From Bin87 sp963665395 (GTDB lineage: Bacteria > Chloroflexota > Dehalococcoidia > Lucifugimonadales > UBA3495): DNA of 64,000 bases. The position numbers were made by a program, and so were the translations under genes. This document shows, piece by piece, positions 42,795-50,302 of the stretch. The stretch spans positions 1,240,001 to 1,304,000 of the forward strand of contig OY762251.1 of the NCBI GenBank assembly GCA_963665395.2, read 5' to 3'. How positions within the stretch are numbered: the stretch's first letter is position 1; every line of letters begins with the position of its first letter. The notes under the pieces are model-generated. The model was not told where the DNA came from, did no database searches, and saw only the letters and a list, made by a program, of their open reading frames with translations.

Positions 42795-43868
42795 ATGACC
42801 ACTCCTGCCCCCCGTACCGCGCATCCCTATCGTATGTACGACGCCATCGCCGCCCAGCCGGACGCCATCGCGTCGGTTATCGCGTCCCAGCGCGAACCCT
42901 GCGCCGAGGTTGCGGAGACCCTGGCCGGCAAGCGCCGCATCTACGTTGTCGGTATCGGCACCTCGTGGCACGCCGCCCTGGCGGGCGCGGCCATTATGAC
43001 CGACGGGCCGGAGGCTTTCCCGTGCAACTCCTTCGAGTTCTGCACGGCGACGCCGGCGGTTACGCCTGACGACGCCGTTATCGTCATCAGCCACCGGGGC
43101 ACCAAGCGGTCGTCTTACGACGCGCTGGACGTAGCGATTGACCGTGGCGCTTACACAGTGGCCATCACGTCCACCGACCCGGGGCCGCGCATACTGGTGG
43201 CCGACGCCGGCATCCGCACCGTGGCGCAGGAGGTTTCGTCGGCATTCACCATCAGCTACACCACTGCCCTAACCGCGCTGGCCATGCTGAACCTGGGCAT
43301 GGCGGGACGGCTCAACGACGGCGACAACGGGCTGGCGGAACTTCCCCAGCAGGTGGCGCAGATTATGGCCGTCGAGGACGACGTGAAAGCCGTGGTCGCT
43401 GACCACCATGAAAAACGGCGTTTCATCTCCGCCGGCTGGGGCGCCAATCAGGCCAACGCTTACGAAGTCGCGCTCAAGATCAAAGAGACCAGCCGGGCCG
43501 ACTGCGAGGGGTTCCAGATTGAGCAGCTGCTCCACGGCCCCTTCTGTTCGCTGGATTCCGACTGCCTCTTGACGCTCATCGCTCCCGATGGCGACGACCG
43601 GGGCCGCTCGCTTGACTTGGCCCAGGCCGCCCGCGAGCTGGGTACGCCGGTATGGGCGCTGACCAACCGTCCCGACGGCGCGTTGGCCGACGCCGGCGCG
43701 CGCATCTTCCCGCTGCCCGACTGTCCGGCGAGTTTCATGCCCATTGCCAGCGTGGTGCCTCTGCAACTGTTCACCTACCACCTTGCCCTGGCGCGGGGCA
43801 CGCATCCCGACCTGTTCCAGCAGGACGTTCCCGCGCAGGCCGCCGCCCGCGCCTACTATGACCTGTAA
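42795..43868 (+). CDS. Two-domain SIS protein (GlmS-isomerase/AgaS-like)
   Basis: A 357-residue protein lacking the glutaminase domain. MYDAIAAQPDAIASVIASQR, IYVVGIGTSWHAALAGAAIM and VISHRGTKRSSYDALDVAID make the first SIS domain; FISAGWGANQANAYEVALKI, ETSRADCEGFQIEQLLHGPF the second. The ...EGFxxEQLLHGP block corresponds to the GlmS E-LKHGP sugar-phosphate site. Probably an aldose-ketose isomerase or deaminase acting on a phospho-sugar. ATG 42795 is taken with GGAGG 11 nt upstream; 42777 is possible. Divergent from the FitA-like gene. Confidence 0.83.
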   Translation: MTTPAPRTAHPYRMYDAIAAQPDAIASVIASQREPCAEVAETLAGKRRIYVVGIGTSWHAALAGAAIMTDGPEAFPCNSFEFCTATPAVTPDDAVIVISHRGTKRSSYDALDVAIDRGAYTVAITSTDPGPRILVADAGIRTVAQEVSSAFTISYTTALTALAMLNLGMAGRLNDGDNGLAELPQQVAQIMAVEDDVKAVVADHHEKRRFISAGWGANQANAYEVALKIKETSRADCEGFQIEQLLHGPFCSLDSDCLLTLIAPDGDDRGRSLDLAQAARELGTPVWALTNRPDGALADAGARIFPLPDCPASFMPIASVVPLQLFTYHLALARGTHPDLFQQDVPAQAAARAYYDL

Positions 43869-43877
43869 TGACACTGC

Positions 43878-43905
43878 GTAGGGGCGAATAATTATTCGCC
43901 CCTAC
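43878..43905. repeat. GTAGGGGC...GCCCCTAC palindrome
   Basis: Perfect 28-bp palindrome with GAATAATTATTC centre, 10 bp after the SIS stop codon. Confidence 0.8.
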
Positions 43906-43933
43906 ATTACAACTTCTCGAGGAGATTCAAACC

Positions 43934-44308
43934 ATGTCCACCAACGAACAAGCGCAACGCCTGATTGACGAAGCCGCCCAGACCCGCGGCTACACCCTGG
44001 AGATGCACCGCATCAACGCCCTGGCCGACCCGGAATGGACGCAGAAGTACGGCGAGTTCATCGAGGCCACCTACACCGGTCAGCGGCTGCTGGATCGCAA
44101 GACCAAGGAACTGCTGCAAATCGTCGTGGAGGTTGCCCTGCGCGCCGACCAGGAGCAGATCCAGGCCCATATGCGCGTTGCCCTGAACGAGGGCGCAACG
44201 CCCCGGGAGATACTGGAAGCCATGCAGGCCGTCATCGCTCCCATGGGCGCGCTGGCTTTCCGGCGCGGCGTGCAGGCGTGGGCCGCGGAGACCGGGTTTG
44301 AGTATTAG
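43934..44308 (+). CDS. Carboxymuconolactone decarboxylase-family protein
   Basis: A 124-residue helical protein. EWTQKYGEFIEATYTGQRLL, DRKTKELLQIVVEVALRADQ, QIQAHMRVALNEGATPREIL and EAMQAVIAPMGALAFRRGVQ fit the CMD/AhpD layout, with the conserved H in QAHM. It lacks the CxxC of AhpD peroxidases, so a redox role is unlikely and a decarboxylase/hydrolase-like role is more probable. GAGGAGATTC precedes the ATG. Confidence 0.83.
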   Translation: MSTNEQAQRLIDEAAQTRGYTLEMHRINALADPEWTQKYGEFIEATYTGQRLLDRKTKELLQIVVEVALRADQEQIQAHMRVALNEGATPREILEAMQAVIAPMGALAFRRGVQAWAAETGFEY

Positions 44309-44369
44309 CAGCCCGGCGGCAGTTTAACGCGAAGGCGCGAAGGCGCAGAGACGCAAAGAGGGCGCTATT

Positions 44370-44846
44370 TTATACCGACGTGGAGTTGGGCGGGGCCGGC
44401 CCGCGTTCCAGCAGTTCCAGCCAGTTGCCGTCGGGGTCCTGCATATAGCAGCCCTTGCTGGCCGCCGGGTACACCGGGTTGGGACGGGTGGCCGGCGGGT
44501 TGACGAAGGTGACGCCCTTCGCCGATAGCTCGCGGTAGAAGGCGTCCACGTCGTCCACGATTACGCCCAGATGGGACGCGCCGACCTGGTGACGTTGGGG
44601 AAGCGCGACAACATCGCCGGGCGGGTTGAGGTACTGGATCAACTCCACCGAGTGGCGCAGATCGCCCATGCCCAGGTACACGATGTGCAGCCGGGCGTCA
44701 GGATAGCCCACCACTTCGGAGATAAACTCTCCTTCCAGGATCTGGTCTCGCTCGACGCTCAGGCCCAGCAGGTCCCGGTAGAAGGCCAGCGAGCGTTCCA
44801 TATCGCTGACCACAAACCCGGTGTGGTTCATCCATTGGACTTCCAT
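44370..44846 (-). CDS. VOC-family metalloenzyme (glyoxalase/dioxygenase-like)
   Basis: A 158-residue protein with two beta-alpha-beta-beta-beta modules. Likely metal ligands: His in WMNHTGFVVSDMERSLAFYR, Glu in SVELIQYLNPPG, His in ASHLGVIVDDVDAFYREL and Glu in DGNWLELLERG. This set is that of methylmalonyl-CoA epimerase, glyoxalase I and extradiol dioxygenases. ATG 44846 is set by GGAGG 9 nt before it. Adjacent to the GMC oxidoreductase but separated by a dispersed repeat. Confidence 0.85.
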   Translation of the reverse strand: MEVQWMNHTGFVVSDMERSLAFYRDLLGLSVERDQILEGEFISEVVGYPDARLHIVYLGMGDLRHSVELIQYLNPPGDVVALPQRHQVGASHLGVIVDDVDAFYRELSAKGVTFVNPPATRPNPVYPAASKGCYMQDPDGNWLELLERGPAPPNSTSV

Positions 44847-44890
44847 TCTCACTGACCTCCCAGACTATTGGCGGGTCTTTGCTTCCCGAT

Positions 44891-44984
44891 TGTCATTGCG
44901 AGCGTAGCGCGGCAATCTCGTTGCCGTAGGGAAGGCCGTCGCCGCAACGAGATTGCCACGTCGCTACGCTCCTCGCAATGACAG
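44891..44984. repeat. CATTGCGAGG-type dispersed inverted repeat
   Basis: TGTCATTGCGAGCGTAGCGC/GGCAATCTCG and the mirrored CGAGATTGCCACGTCGC / CCTCGCAATGACAG. Between the VOC gene and the GMC oxidoreductase gene. Confidence 0.78.
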
Positions 44985-44987
44985 GGG

Positions 44988-46535
44988 CTACCGGCCTTCC
45001 TTGATGAAGTCGGAGACCTTTTCGCCGATCATTATGGTGGTGGCGTTGGTGTTGGCGCGGATGCAGTCGGGCATTACCGAAGCGTCGGCGACGCGCAAGC
45101 CTTCGACGCCCTTGACCTTCAGGTACTGATCCACCACCGCCATGGGATCCGTGTCTGGCCCCATCTTGCAGGTGCCCGAGATGTGGTGAGACGTGCCGGA
45201 GTTGTGCCGCAGCCATTCGTCCAGCAGCTCGTCGGAGGCCAGTTCCTCGTCGGTGGGCATAATCCGTTCTTCCACCAGGTTGGAGAACGGGGGCCGCTCG
45301 GCCATGCGGGCGCCCAGGCGGATTGCCTCACGCATCCGTCGCAGGTCTTCCGGTTCCTGGTAGTAGTTGTAGTCCAGGAAAGGCTGCACGTGGGGGTCGG
45401 TGGACTGGAGCTTCAGCTCGCCCTTGCCCAGGGCCAGTTGCAGGCTGGCGCCCATGCCGATGTAGTTCAGGTCTTCGTCGATGGCGACGTGGGCCGGGCG
45501 GTGTTCGCTGGTCATCAGGTTGGGGCTGAGCTGCATATCGTTGCGCAGGTCGGAACCTTCCACAGTGTACCGCAGGCCCACCTGGATTACCGGGGCCTGC
45601 ACGTCGGGCTTTTCACCCCTGGCCAGGTAGAGCACGGAGGCGGCGGGATGGTCGCGCAGGTTCTGGCCGACGCCGGGGGAGTCGTGAACCACGGGAATGC
45701 CCATCTCGCGCAGGTGTTCCGCCGGGCCGACGCCGGAGAGCATCAGCAGTTGCGGGGACGCCACCGCGCCGCTGCTGACGATGACCTGGTCGCCTTCCAC
45801 CGTGAAGACTTCGCCGCCGCTTTCGGCCTCCACGCCCACGGCGCGGTTGCCCTCAAAGAGAACGCGCCGGGCGGTCACGCCGCCCCGGATGGTCAGGTTC
45901 AGGCGGTGGCGGGCGATGTCCAGGTAGTTGATGGCCATGCTCATGCGCACGCCGTCAATGGTGTTGCGGGCGCGGGGCGAGACGCCGGTGGACTCGGGGT
46001 GGTTCTGGTCCTCGTCCTGGGGGAAGCCTTCATCGAGGCAGGCCCGCTCGAAGGCGACGGCGTGGGGCAGCCACTCGGTGCGGGGGGCGCGGCGCACCGG
46101 CACCGGGCCTTCCGAGCCGTGGAAGTCGTCGCCGCCGAAGTCCAGGTCGGTCTCCAGCTTGTTGAAATGGGGCAGGCACTTGGTGAAGCTCCACTCGTCG
46201 TTGCCCCACTCGGCCCAGCGGTCGTAGTCCTCGGGAATGCCGCGATAAAGCACCTGCCCGTTGACCGCGCTGGAGCCGCCGGTGGCCTTGCCGCGAGGGA
46301 TGACCAGTTCGTTCTGCTCGTCGGTGATCTTGGCGGTGTAGCCCCAGTTGTGCGGGCCGTAGGCGGACAGCCAGACGTTGTTGCCCAGCTTCAGGTCGTC
46401 GGGCAGATGCTCGAACTCCGGGTAGTCCGGCCCGGCCTCAAGCAGCAGCACCGACCGCTCCGGGTCTTCGGACAAGCGGCTGGCGATGGTGCAGCCGGCG
46501 GAACCGCCGCCGACTACGATTACGTCGTATTTCAT
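44988..46535 (-). CDS. GMC-family FAD oxidoreductase (choline dehydrogenase-like)
   Basis: A 515-residue flavoprotein. Rossmann motif VIVVGGGSAGCTIASRLSED, GMC signature 1 GKATGGSSAVNGQVLYRG, signature 2 VIVSSGAVASPQLLMLSGVG, and the active-site pair in NSGTSHHISGTCKMGPDTD with the final Asn in IRANTNATTIMIGEK. Catalytic residues are intact. Such enzymes oxidise alcohols (choline, sugars, long-chain alcohols) at the membrane or cytoplasm. The ATG at 46535 has a modest purine run. Substrate unassigned. Confidence 0.9.
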   Translation of the reverse strand: MKYDVIVVGGGSAGCTIASRLSEDPERSVLLLEAGPDYPEFEHLPDDLKLGNNVWLSAYGPHNWGYTAKITDEQNELVIPRGKATGGSSAVNGQVLYRGIPEDYDRWAEWGNDEWSFTKCLPHFNKLETDLDFGGDDFHGSEGPVPVRRAPRTEWLPHAVAFERACLDEGFPQDEDQNHPESTGVSPRARNTIDGVRMSMAINYLDIARHRLNLTIRGGVTARRVLFEGNRAVGVEAESGGEVFTVEGDQVIVSSGAVASPQLLMLSGVGPAEHLREMGIPVVHDSPGVGQNLRDHPAASVLYLARGEKPDVQAPVIQVGLRYTVEGSDLRNDMQLSPNLMTSEHRPAHVAIDEDLNYIGMGASLQLALGKGELKLQSTDPHVQPFLDYNYYQEPEDLRRMREAIRLGARMAERPPFSNLVEERIMPTDEELASDELLDEWLRHNSGTSHHISGTCKMGPDTDPMAVVDQYLKVKGVEGLRVADASVMPDCIRANTNATTIMIGEKVSDFIKEGR

Positions 46536-46669
46536 TTTCTACCTCCGTCCAATTCGCAACATTTAGTCTTTCTTAACGCAAAGGCGCAGAGACGCAAAGT
46601 CGCAAAGGGGGATTTTTTAATTGGTGTTACACACTTGAATTTAGAGATCTGGCGCTGCCACATATCAAG

Positions 46670-47056
46670 TCAGCTGGCTGACAGATTCTCGGCGTCGTCG
46701 ATATAGGCGGTGGTTTCCCTGATGCGTCGTTCCACGTCGGGGCCGCAGATGCCGGAGTAAAAGCAGGTGCCGTGAAGGTAGCTGATCCTCGTGAAGTAGC
46801 GGCCGACCAGCGTCTCGTAGTTGTTTGACTGCCGGGCCATGGCCAGCAGGGCCTCCATGGTGTCGTGAGCGCCGGGTGGTTCTTCTCCGGTTTGGGAGAG
46901 GACGAGGGCGTCGGTGGCCCGCTTGGTGGCGCACCACGCCTTTTCGGACGCATCGCGGATGTCGCCCCGTTGGAGCTGTTCGATGGCTTGTCCCTGAATG
47001 ATGCGGGCATCGGCGAAGATGTCCGTAATGCGGTCATGGGTCGAAGTAGTAATCAA
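46670..47056 (-). CDS. Small HEPN/PaREP1-like protein with R-x4-H motif
   Basis: A 128-residue homologue of the protein at 13062. GDIRDASEKAWCATKRATDA at 31-50 and RISYLHGTCFY with Arg90 and His95 align position for position. A TTG at 47056 is chosen as start because AAGGAG lies 6 nt before it and it gives exactly the same length and N-terminus as the homologue; an ATG at 47077 gives 7 more residues. It overlaps the 3' end of the upstream gene by 23 nt. The R-x4-H motif suggests HEPN ribonuclease activity. Last gene of a three-gene cassette. Confidence 0.68.
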   Translation of the reverse strand: MITTSTHDRITDIFADARIIQGQAIEQLQRGDIRDASEKAWCATKRATDALVLSQTGEEPPGAHDTMEALLAMARQSNNYETLVGRYFTRISYLHGTCFYSGICGPDVERRIRETTAYIDDAENLSAS

Positions 47057-47324
47057 TCCGGTCTCCTTCGCGGCCATGCTCGTATGCTACTTCCTCATCA
47101 TCGCCCCAGAATATGACAATCAGCCCCGTTTCCTCATCGGATTCGATGTATCGCCAATTGAGGAAGTTTGCGGCAATATCAGGCAAGTCCGGCACGTGTT
47201 CGGCAAGAACCCGGGCCATGATGCTTTGCCTTTCGGGATGATTGGAAACGGCCTGTGGGTCAATGTTGACTCCGAAGTGCCTGATTTGGAACGAGCCGGG
47301 GACGACGCAGGAGTCGCCATCCAC
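47034..47324 (-). CDS. Unknown 96-residue protein, middle of cassette
   Basis: Starts with a GTG at 47324 (GGAAAG 9 nt upstream). The sequence is acidic and mixed alpha/beta: QAVSNHPERQSIMARVLAEH, VPDLPDIAANFLNWRYIESD, and ends EGDRIDYYFDP. Family not recognised. Its position between a 68-residue protein and a HEPN-like protein, with overlap, suggests an antitoxin or regulator role. The frame is open further upstream to a stop near 47380, so a non-ATG earlier start cannot be excluded. Confidence 0.5.
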   Translation of the reverse strand: MDGDSCVVPGSFQIRHFGVNIDPQAVSNHPERQSIMARVLAEHVPDLPDIAANFLNWRYIESDEETGLIVIFWGDDEEVAYEHGREGDRIDYYFDP

Positions 47325-47378
47325 GTATGGACTTTCCGGTTCTTCAAAAACGGGTTCAAGGCCGGACTCGCCGACGCG

Positions 47379-47585
47379 CTAGAGCGCGTCGGCGAGTCTT
47401 TGCGGAACGCTGATGGTAACGCGGTAGCTGGGATCGCCGGCGTGTTTCTGTATGAAGCAGGTAACGTCATCCAGGCTGGCGCCGGTGAGTTCAATGGCGT
47501 AGTCCCTGGCGAACTGCACCTTGTCGTCGTCCGCTTCCGGCAACTGGTGGTCAAGGAAGTGGACGTGATAGACGTTGCTGTTCAT
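47379..47585 (-). CDS. Unknown 68-residue protein, first of cassette
   Basis: NVYHVHFLDHQLPEADDDKV, QFARDYAIELTGASLDDVTC and SYRVTISVPQRLADAL: a small alpha/beta protein. GGAG sits 10 nt before the ATG at 47585. It is 54 nt upstream of the 96-residue gene and likely forms an operon with it and with the HEPN-like gene. No family recognised. Confidence 0.5.
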   Translation of the reverse strand: MNSNVYHVHFLDHQLPEADDDKVQFARDYAIELTGASLDDVTCFIQKHAGDPSYRVTISVPQRLADAL

Positions 47586-47607
47586 GCTTCGTGCTCCGGC
47601 GCGTTGC

Positions 47608-48021
47608 CTACCCCGCCGGCTTGAAGTAGGGAATGCTGATTTGCGGCGTCGCCGTCTGGAAGGTTACTTCCACGGGCATACCGATGTGGACGTCGCGGGG
47701 GTTGCAGTCCACTATGTTGGTGAACATCCGCACGCCTTCGTCCAGCTCCACCAGGGCCAGGACGTAGGGCACCATTTCGGCGAAGCCGGGAGTGCGGTTC
47801 TGGTAGGTCACGGTGTAGGTCCAGACGGTTCCGCGCCCGCTGGCTTGGACCCAACGGATGTTTTCGCTCCAGCAGTTGGCGCAGATGCCGCGGGGATACC
47901 ACTGGTATTCGCCGCAGTCGTCGCAAATCTGGATGACCAGCTGGCCGCGGCGGCAGGAGTCCCAGAAGGCTTTGGTTTCGCCGGCGACGGTGGGCAGGGG
48001 TTTGTTCCAGGGTGTGGTCAT
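47608..48021 (-). CDS. Zn-ribbon/OB-fold DUF35 acyl-CoA-binding protein
   Basis: A 137-residue protein. The rubredoxin-like ribbon is CDDCGEYQWYPRGICANCW (two CxxC pairs), followed by the OB-fold (GRGTVWTYTVTYQNRTPGF, PYVLALVELDEGVRMFTNIV). DUF35 proteins act as subunits of thiolase-like enzymes, as in steroid side-chain retro-aldolases (Ltp2-ChsH2 type). The thiolase gene ends 2 nt before its start, so they form a unit. Confidence 0.88.
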   Translation of the reverse strand: MTTPWNKPLPTVAGETKAFWDSCRRGQLVIQICDDCGEYQWYPRGICANCWSENIRWVQASGRGTVWTYTVTYQNRTPGFAEMVPYVLALVELDEGVRMFTNIVDCNPRDVHIGMPVEVTFQTATPQISIPYFKPAG

Positions 48022-48023
48022 GG

Positions 48024-49205
48024 CTAATCCCTCGCTAGGATGACGGTGCCGCCGCTGTGGCGGGAACCCAGGGCGCCGCCGGTGCCGTGGGCCAGGGCGA
48101 TCTGGCAGTTGGGAACCTGGCGGCCGGTGCCGTCGAATTGGTGGCGGAGCTGGCGGGTGGCTTCCAGGAGGAGGAAGAGGCCGCGCATTCCCGGATGGTT
48201 GGAGGAGAGGCCGCCGCCGTCGGTGTTGATGGGCAACGCGCCGCCGACCTTGAGCCGGCCGTTGCTGACGAACTCGCCGCCCTCGCCCTTCTGGCAGAAG
48301 CCCAGGTCTTCCAGCGTCTCCACCACGGTGATGGTGAAGGAGTCGTACACCATGGCCATGTCGATGTCGTCGTGGGTCACGCCGGCCATCTCAAAAGCGC
48401 GGGGCGCGCTCTGGTGGGCGGCGATGTAGATGAGGTCGCGCTTGCCGGCGCCCTGGTGGGCGATGGCCTCGCCGGTTCCGAGAACCCACACCGGCGTGTG
48501 GCGGCAGTTGCGGGCGACTTCGGGAGACGCCACCACCACCGCGCCGCCGCCGTCGGTGATGACGCAGCAGTCCATCAGGTGCAGCGGGTCGGAAATCACG
48601 CGGGAGCCGACCACGTCCTCAACGGTGATTTCGTCGCGGAACAGGGCCTCGGGGTTCATGGAGGCATGGTGTCGCATGGCGACGGACACCTCGGCCAGCT
48701 GCTCGGAGGTGGTGCCGTAGAGGTGCATATGCCGGCGGGCGATCATGGCGTAGAGGCCCACGGTGGTCATCCCGTAGAGTTCCTCGAAACTATCCGGCGA
48801 CGGCTCCAGGATGGGATGGCCGAAGCGGCCCACGCCGCCGGTGCCCACGGACACGCCGCCGGAACGGGCCAGGCTGCTGTAGGTGATGACGGCGCAGTTG
48901 ATGCGGCCGGCCGCGATGGCGGTCAGCGCGTGGGACAAGTGAAACTCGAAGGAACCGCCGCCGACGGTGGTGTTGTCCACGTAGCGGGGGTACATATTGA
49001 GGTAGTCGGCCAGGTTCATCCCGCTGTTGCGGGCGCTGCTGGAGGCGGTGAACAGGCCGTCCACGTCGTCCTTGGTGAGGCCGGCGTCGGCCAGGGCCTT
49101 GATGACGCTTTCGCCCTGGATTTGCAGTTCGCTCTTGTCGGGAGCGTAGCGGGTGACGTGCTCGTGGATGCCCACGATGGCGGCGGCGCGCCTGAGGTCA
49201 ACCAT
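48024..49205 (-). CDS. Thiolase-superfamily protein (SCP2/Ltp2-like, no catalytic Cys)
   Basis: A 393-residue protein. AAAIVGIHEHVTRYAPDKSE, GVTHDDIDMAMVYDSFTITV and HPGMRGLFLLLEATRQL show the thiolase fold. The usual nucleophile Cys is absent: the loop reads VGGGSFEFHLSHA (81-93), and the end reads HGTGGALGSRHSGGTVILAR without the third-motif Cys. Members lacking the Cys and paired with DUF35 catalyse retro-aldol cleavage of acyl-CoA in sterol degradation. ATG 49205 has GGAGG upstream. Confidence 0.83.
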   Translation of the reverse strand: MVDLRRAAAIVGIHEHVTRYAPDKSELQIQGESVIKALADAGLTKDDVDGLFTASSSARNSGMNLADYLNMYPRYVDNTTVGGGSFEFHLSHALTAIAAGRINCAVITYSSLARSGGVSVGTGGVGRFGHPILEPSPDSFEELYGMTTVGLYAMIARRHMHLYGTTSEQLAEVSVAMRHHASMNPEALFRDEITVEDVVGSRVISDPLHLMDCCVITDGGGAVVVASPEVARNCRHTPVWVLGTGEAIAHQGAGKRDLIYIAAHQSAPRAFEMAGVTHDDIDMAMVYDSFTITVVETLEDLGFCQKGEGGEFVSNGRLKVGGALPINTDGGGLSSNHPGMRGLFLLLEATRQLRHQFDGTGRQVPNCQIALAHGTGGALGSRHSGGTVILARD

Positions 49206-49269
49206 GGGGGAAGCACCTCCGTTGGGATTGGTTCCGGTATTATGCCATAAGGAACAAGGGGTGGGTGCA

Positions 49270-49755
49270 TCAGGCTGCCGGTCCACCGTCTATGTTCTTG
49301 GGGGCATCGGGCAGGCGGCGGAAAAGGGCTATCCGCAAGATATTGTTGAGATTGTTCTGCCAATCCGGGCCAATTTGCTTGAAAAACGACAGCACGTCGC
49401 TATCCAGGACGACTTCTACCGCCTCTTGGGTAACCGGAGGGTTCGGCGGAAGTTTCACCTTGCCGGCGTGGTGGGGCGCCACGAACTCGGGAAAGACTTC
49501 CGCCATCGGGCGCATCTGGACGAAATCTTCGGCAGTGAGTTCCCACGTATCGGGATCGTTGGCGATGCCGGCGCTGATGGCGACCTCTTCGCCATACAGG
49601 GCCTCAATTTCAATGAAGGTCAAGTGGCCCAGTTCGGTCAGGTCGTCGGGTGGCGGCCCGTCTGCCTGTGGTGGCTGAAAGTACACCGGTGGTTTAACGT
49701 ATCCGGCGGGTTGACGGCCCATGGACAAACTGGCCGGTATGGTGGAATCAGCCAT
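49270..49755 (-). CDS. brnA: BrnA-like antitoxin
   Basis: A 161-residue protein, long for BrnA. The C-terminal ribbon-helix-helix is PPVTQEAVEVVLDSDVLSFF with KQIGPDWQNNLNNILRIALF, matching the BrnA consensus (LDxDVLxFFKxxGxGWQxxIN). The N-terminal 100 residues are an extra, proline- and acid-rich segment. It overlaps the BrnT stop by 8 nt, and follows BrnT in the transcript as in other BrnTA modules. Confidence 0.8.
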   Translation of the reverse strand: MADSTIPASLSMGRQPAGYVKPPVYFQPPQADGPPPDDLTELGHLTFIEIEALYGEEVAISAGIANDPDTWELTAEDFVQMRPMAEVFPEFVAPHHAGKVKLPPNPPVTQEAVEVVLDSDVLSFFKQIGPDWQNNLNNILRIALFRRLPDAPKNIDGGPAA

Positions 49756-50008
49756 ATTCGTTCACCTCTTTTTGACTGGCTCTGCGAAAGCTGATGATGC
49801 GTTTAATGTCGCCTCGCCACGTGAATACCACGACGTACATCCGATTCCCCAAATAGCCATAGGCCGTAAAGCGGGCTTCGCCATGTCTGTCGCTCGGTTC
49901 AATCGTGGCACTATCCCAATCGAAATGCCGCACGTCAGCAAAGTCCAAACGGTGCTTGCCGTAATTAATGCTGCGTTTGGTCTCGTCCCATTCGTAATCT
50001 GAGTTCAT
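49748..50008 (-). CDS. brnT: BrnT-like RNase toxin
   Basis: An 86-residue protein starting at ATG 50008 (an in-frame ATG at 50140 extends it without matching the family). DYEWDETKRSINYGKHRLDF, the D-rich AxxxF segment, then RFTAYGYLGNRMYVVVFTWR and IISFRRASQKEVNEY are the BrnT blocks: KR...N..KH, R-Y-V-x-W, and the IS.R.A...E end. BrnT is a RelE-fold ribosome-independent RNase neutralised by BrnA, whose gene follows. Confidence 0.85.
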   Translation of the reverse strand: MNSDYEWDETKRSINYGKHRLDFADVRHFDWDSATIEPSDRHGEARFTAYGYLGNRMYVVVFTWRGDIKRIISFRRASQKEVNEYG

Positions 50009-50302
50009 TGTACTGCCGTCTGATTGCCAACAGAAGAAGTCCGACCATTGTGCCACAAACGAAGGGCGGTAGAGTTTGCCGACGCAAACCGGAGCGTCTT
50101 CAACTTCAATTGGCTCACGCCCGCCCGTGGGTCGTGGCAAGGATACGGACGCTGATTTACTGTAGCAGAAGATAACGACGTAATTCGTCTATATTATAGT
50201 AAGATGCTACGATAATTATGAATATCTACGTGTACAGGCCCTTGACATCGTGATATGGTAAGCAGACAAATCCGAAATCCGCTTCAGGAGGAGGTGCGGG
50301 TT

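Noticed and set aside
43934..44308. AhpD-type alkylhydroperoxidase
   Set aside because: The fold fits but the CxxC redox pair is missing, so only the broader CMD family name is supported.
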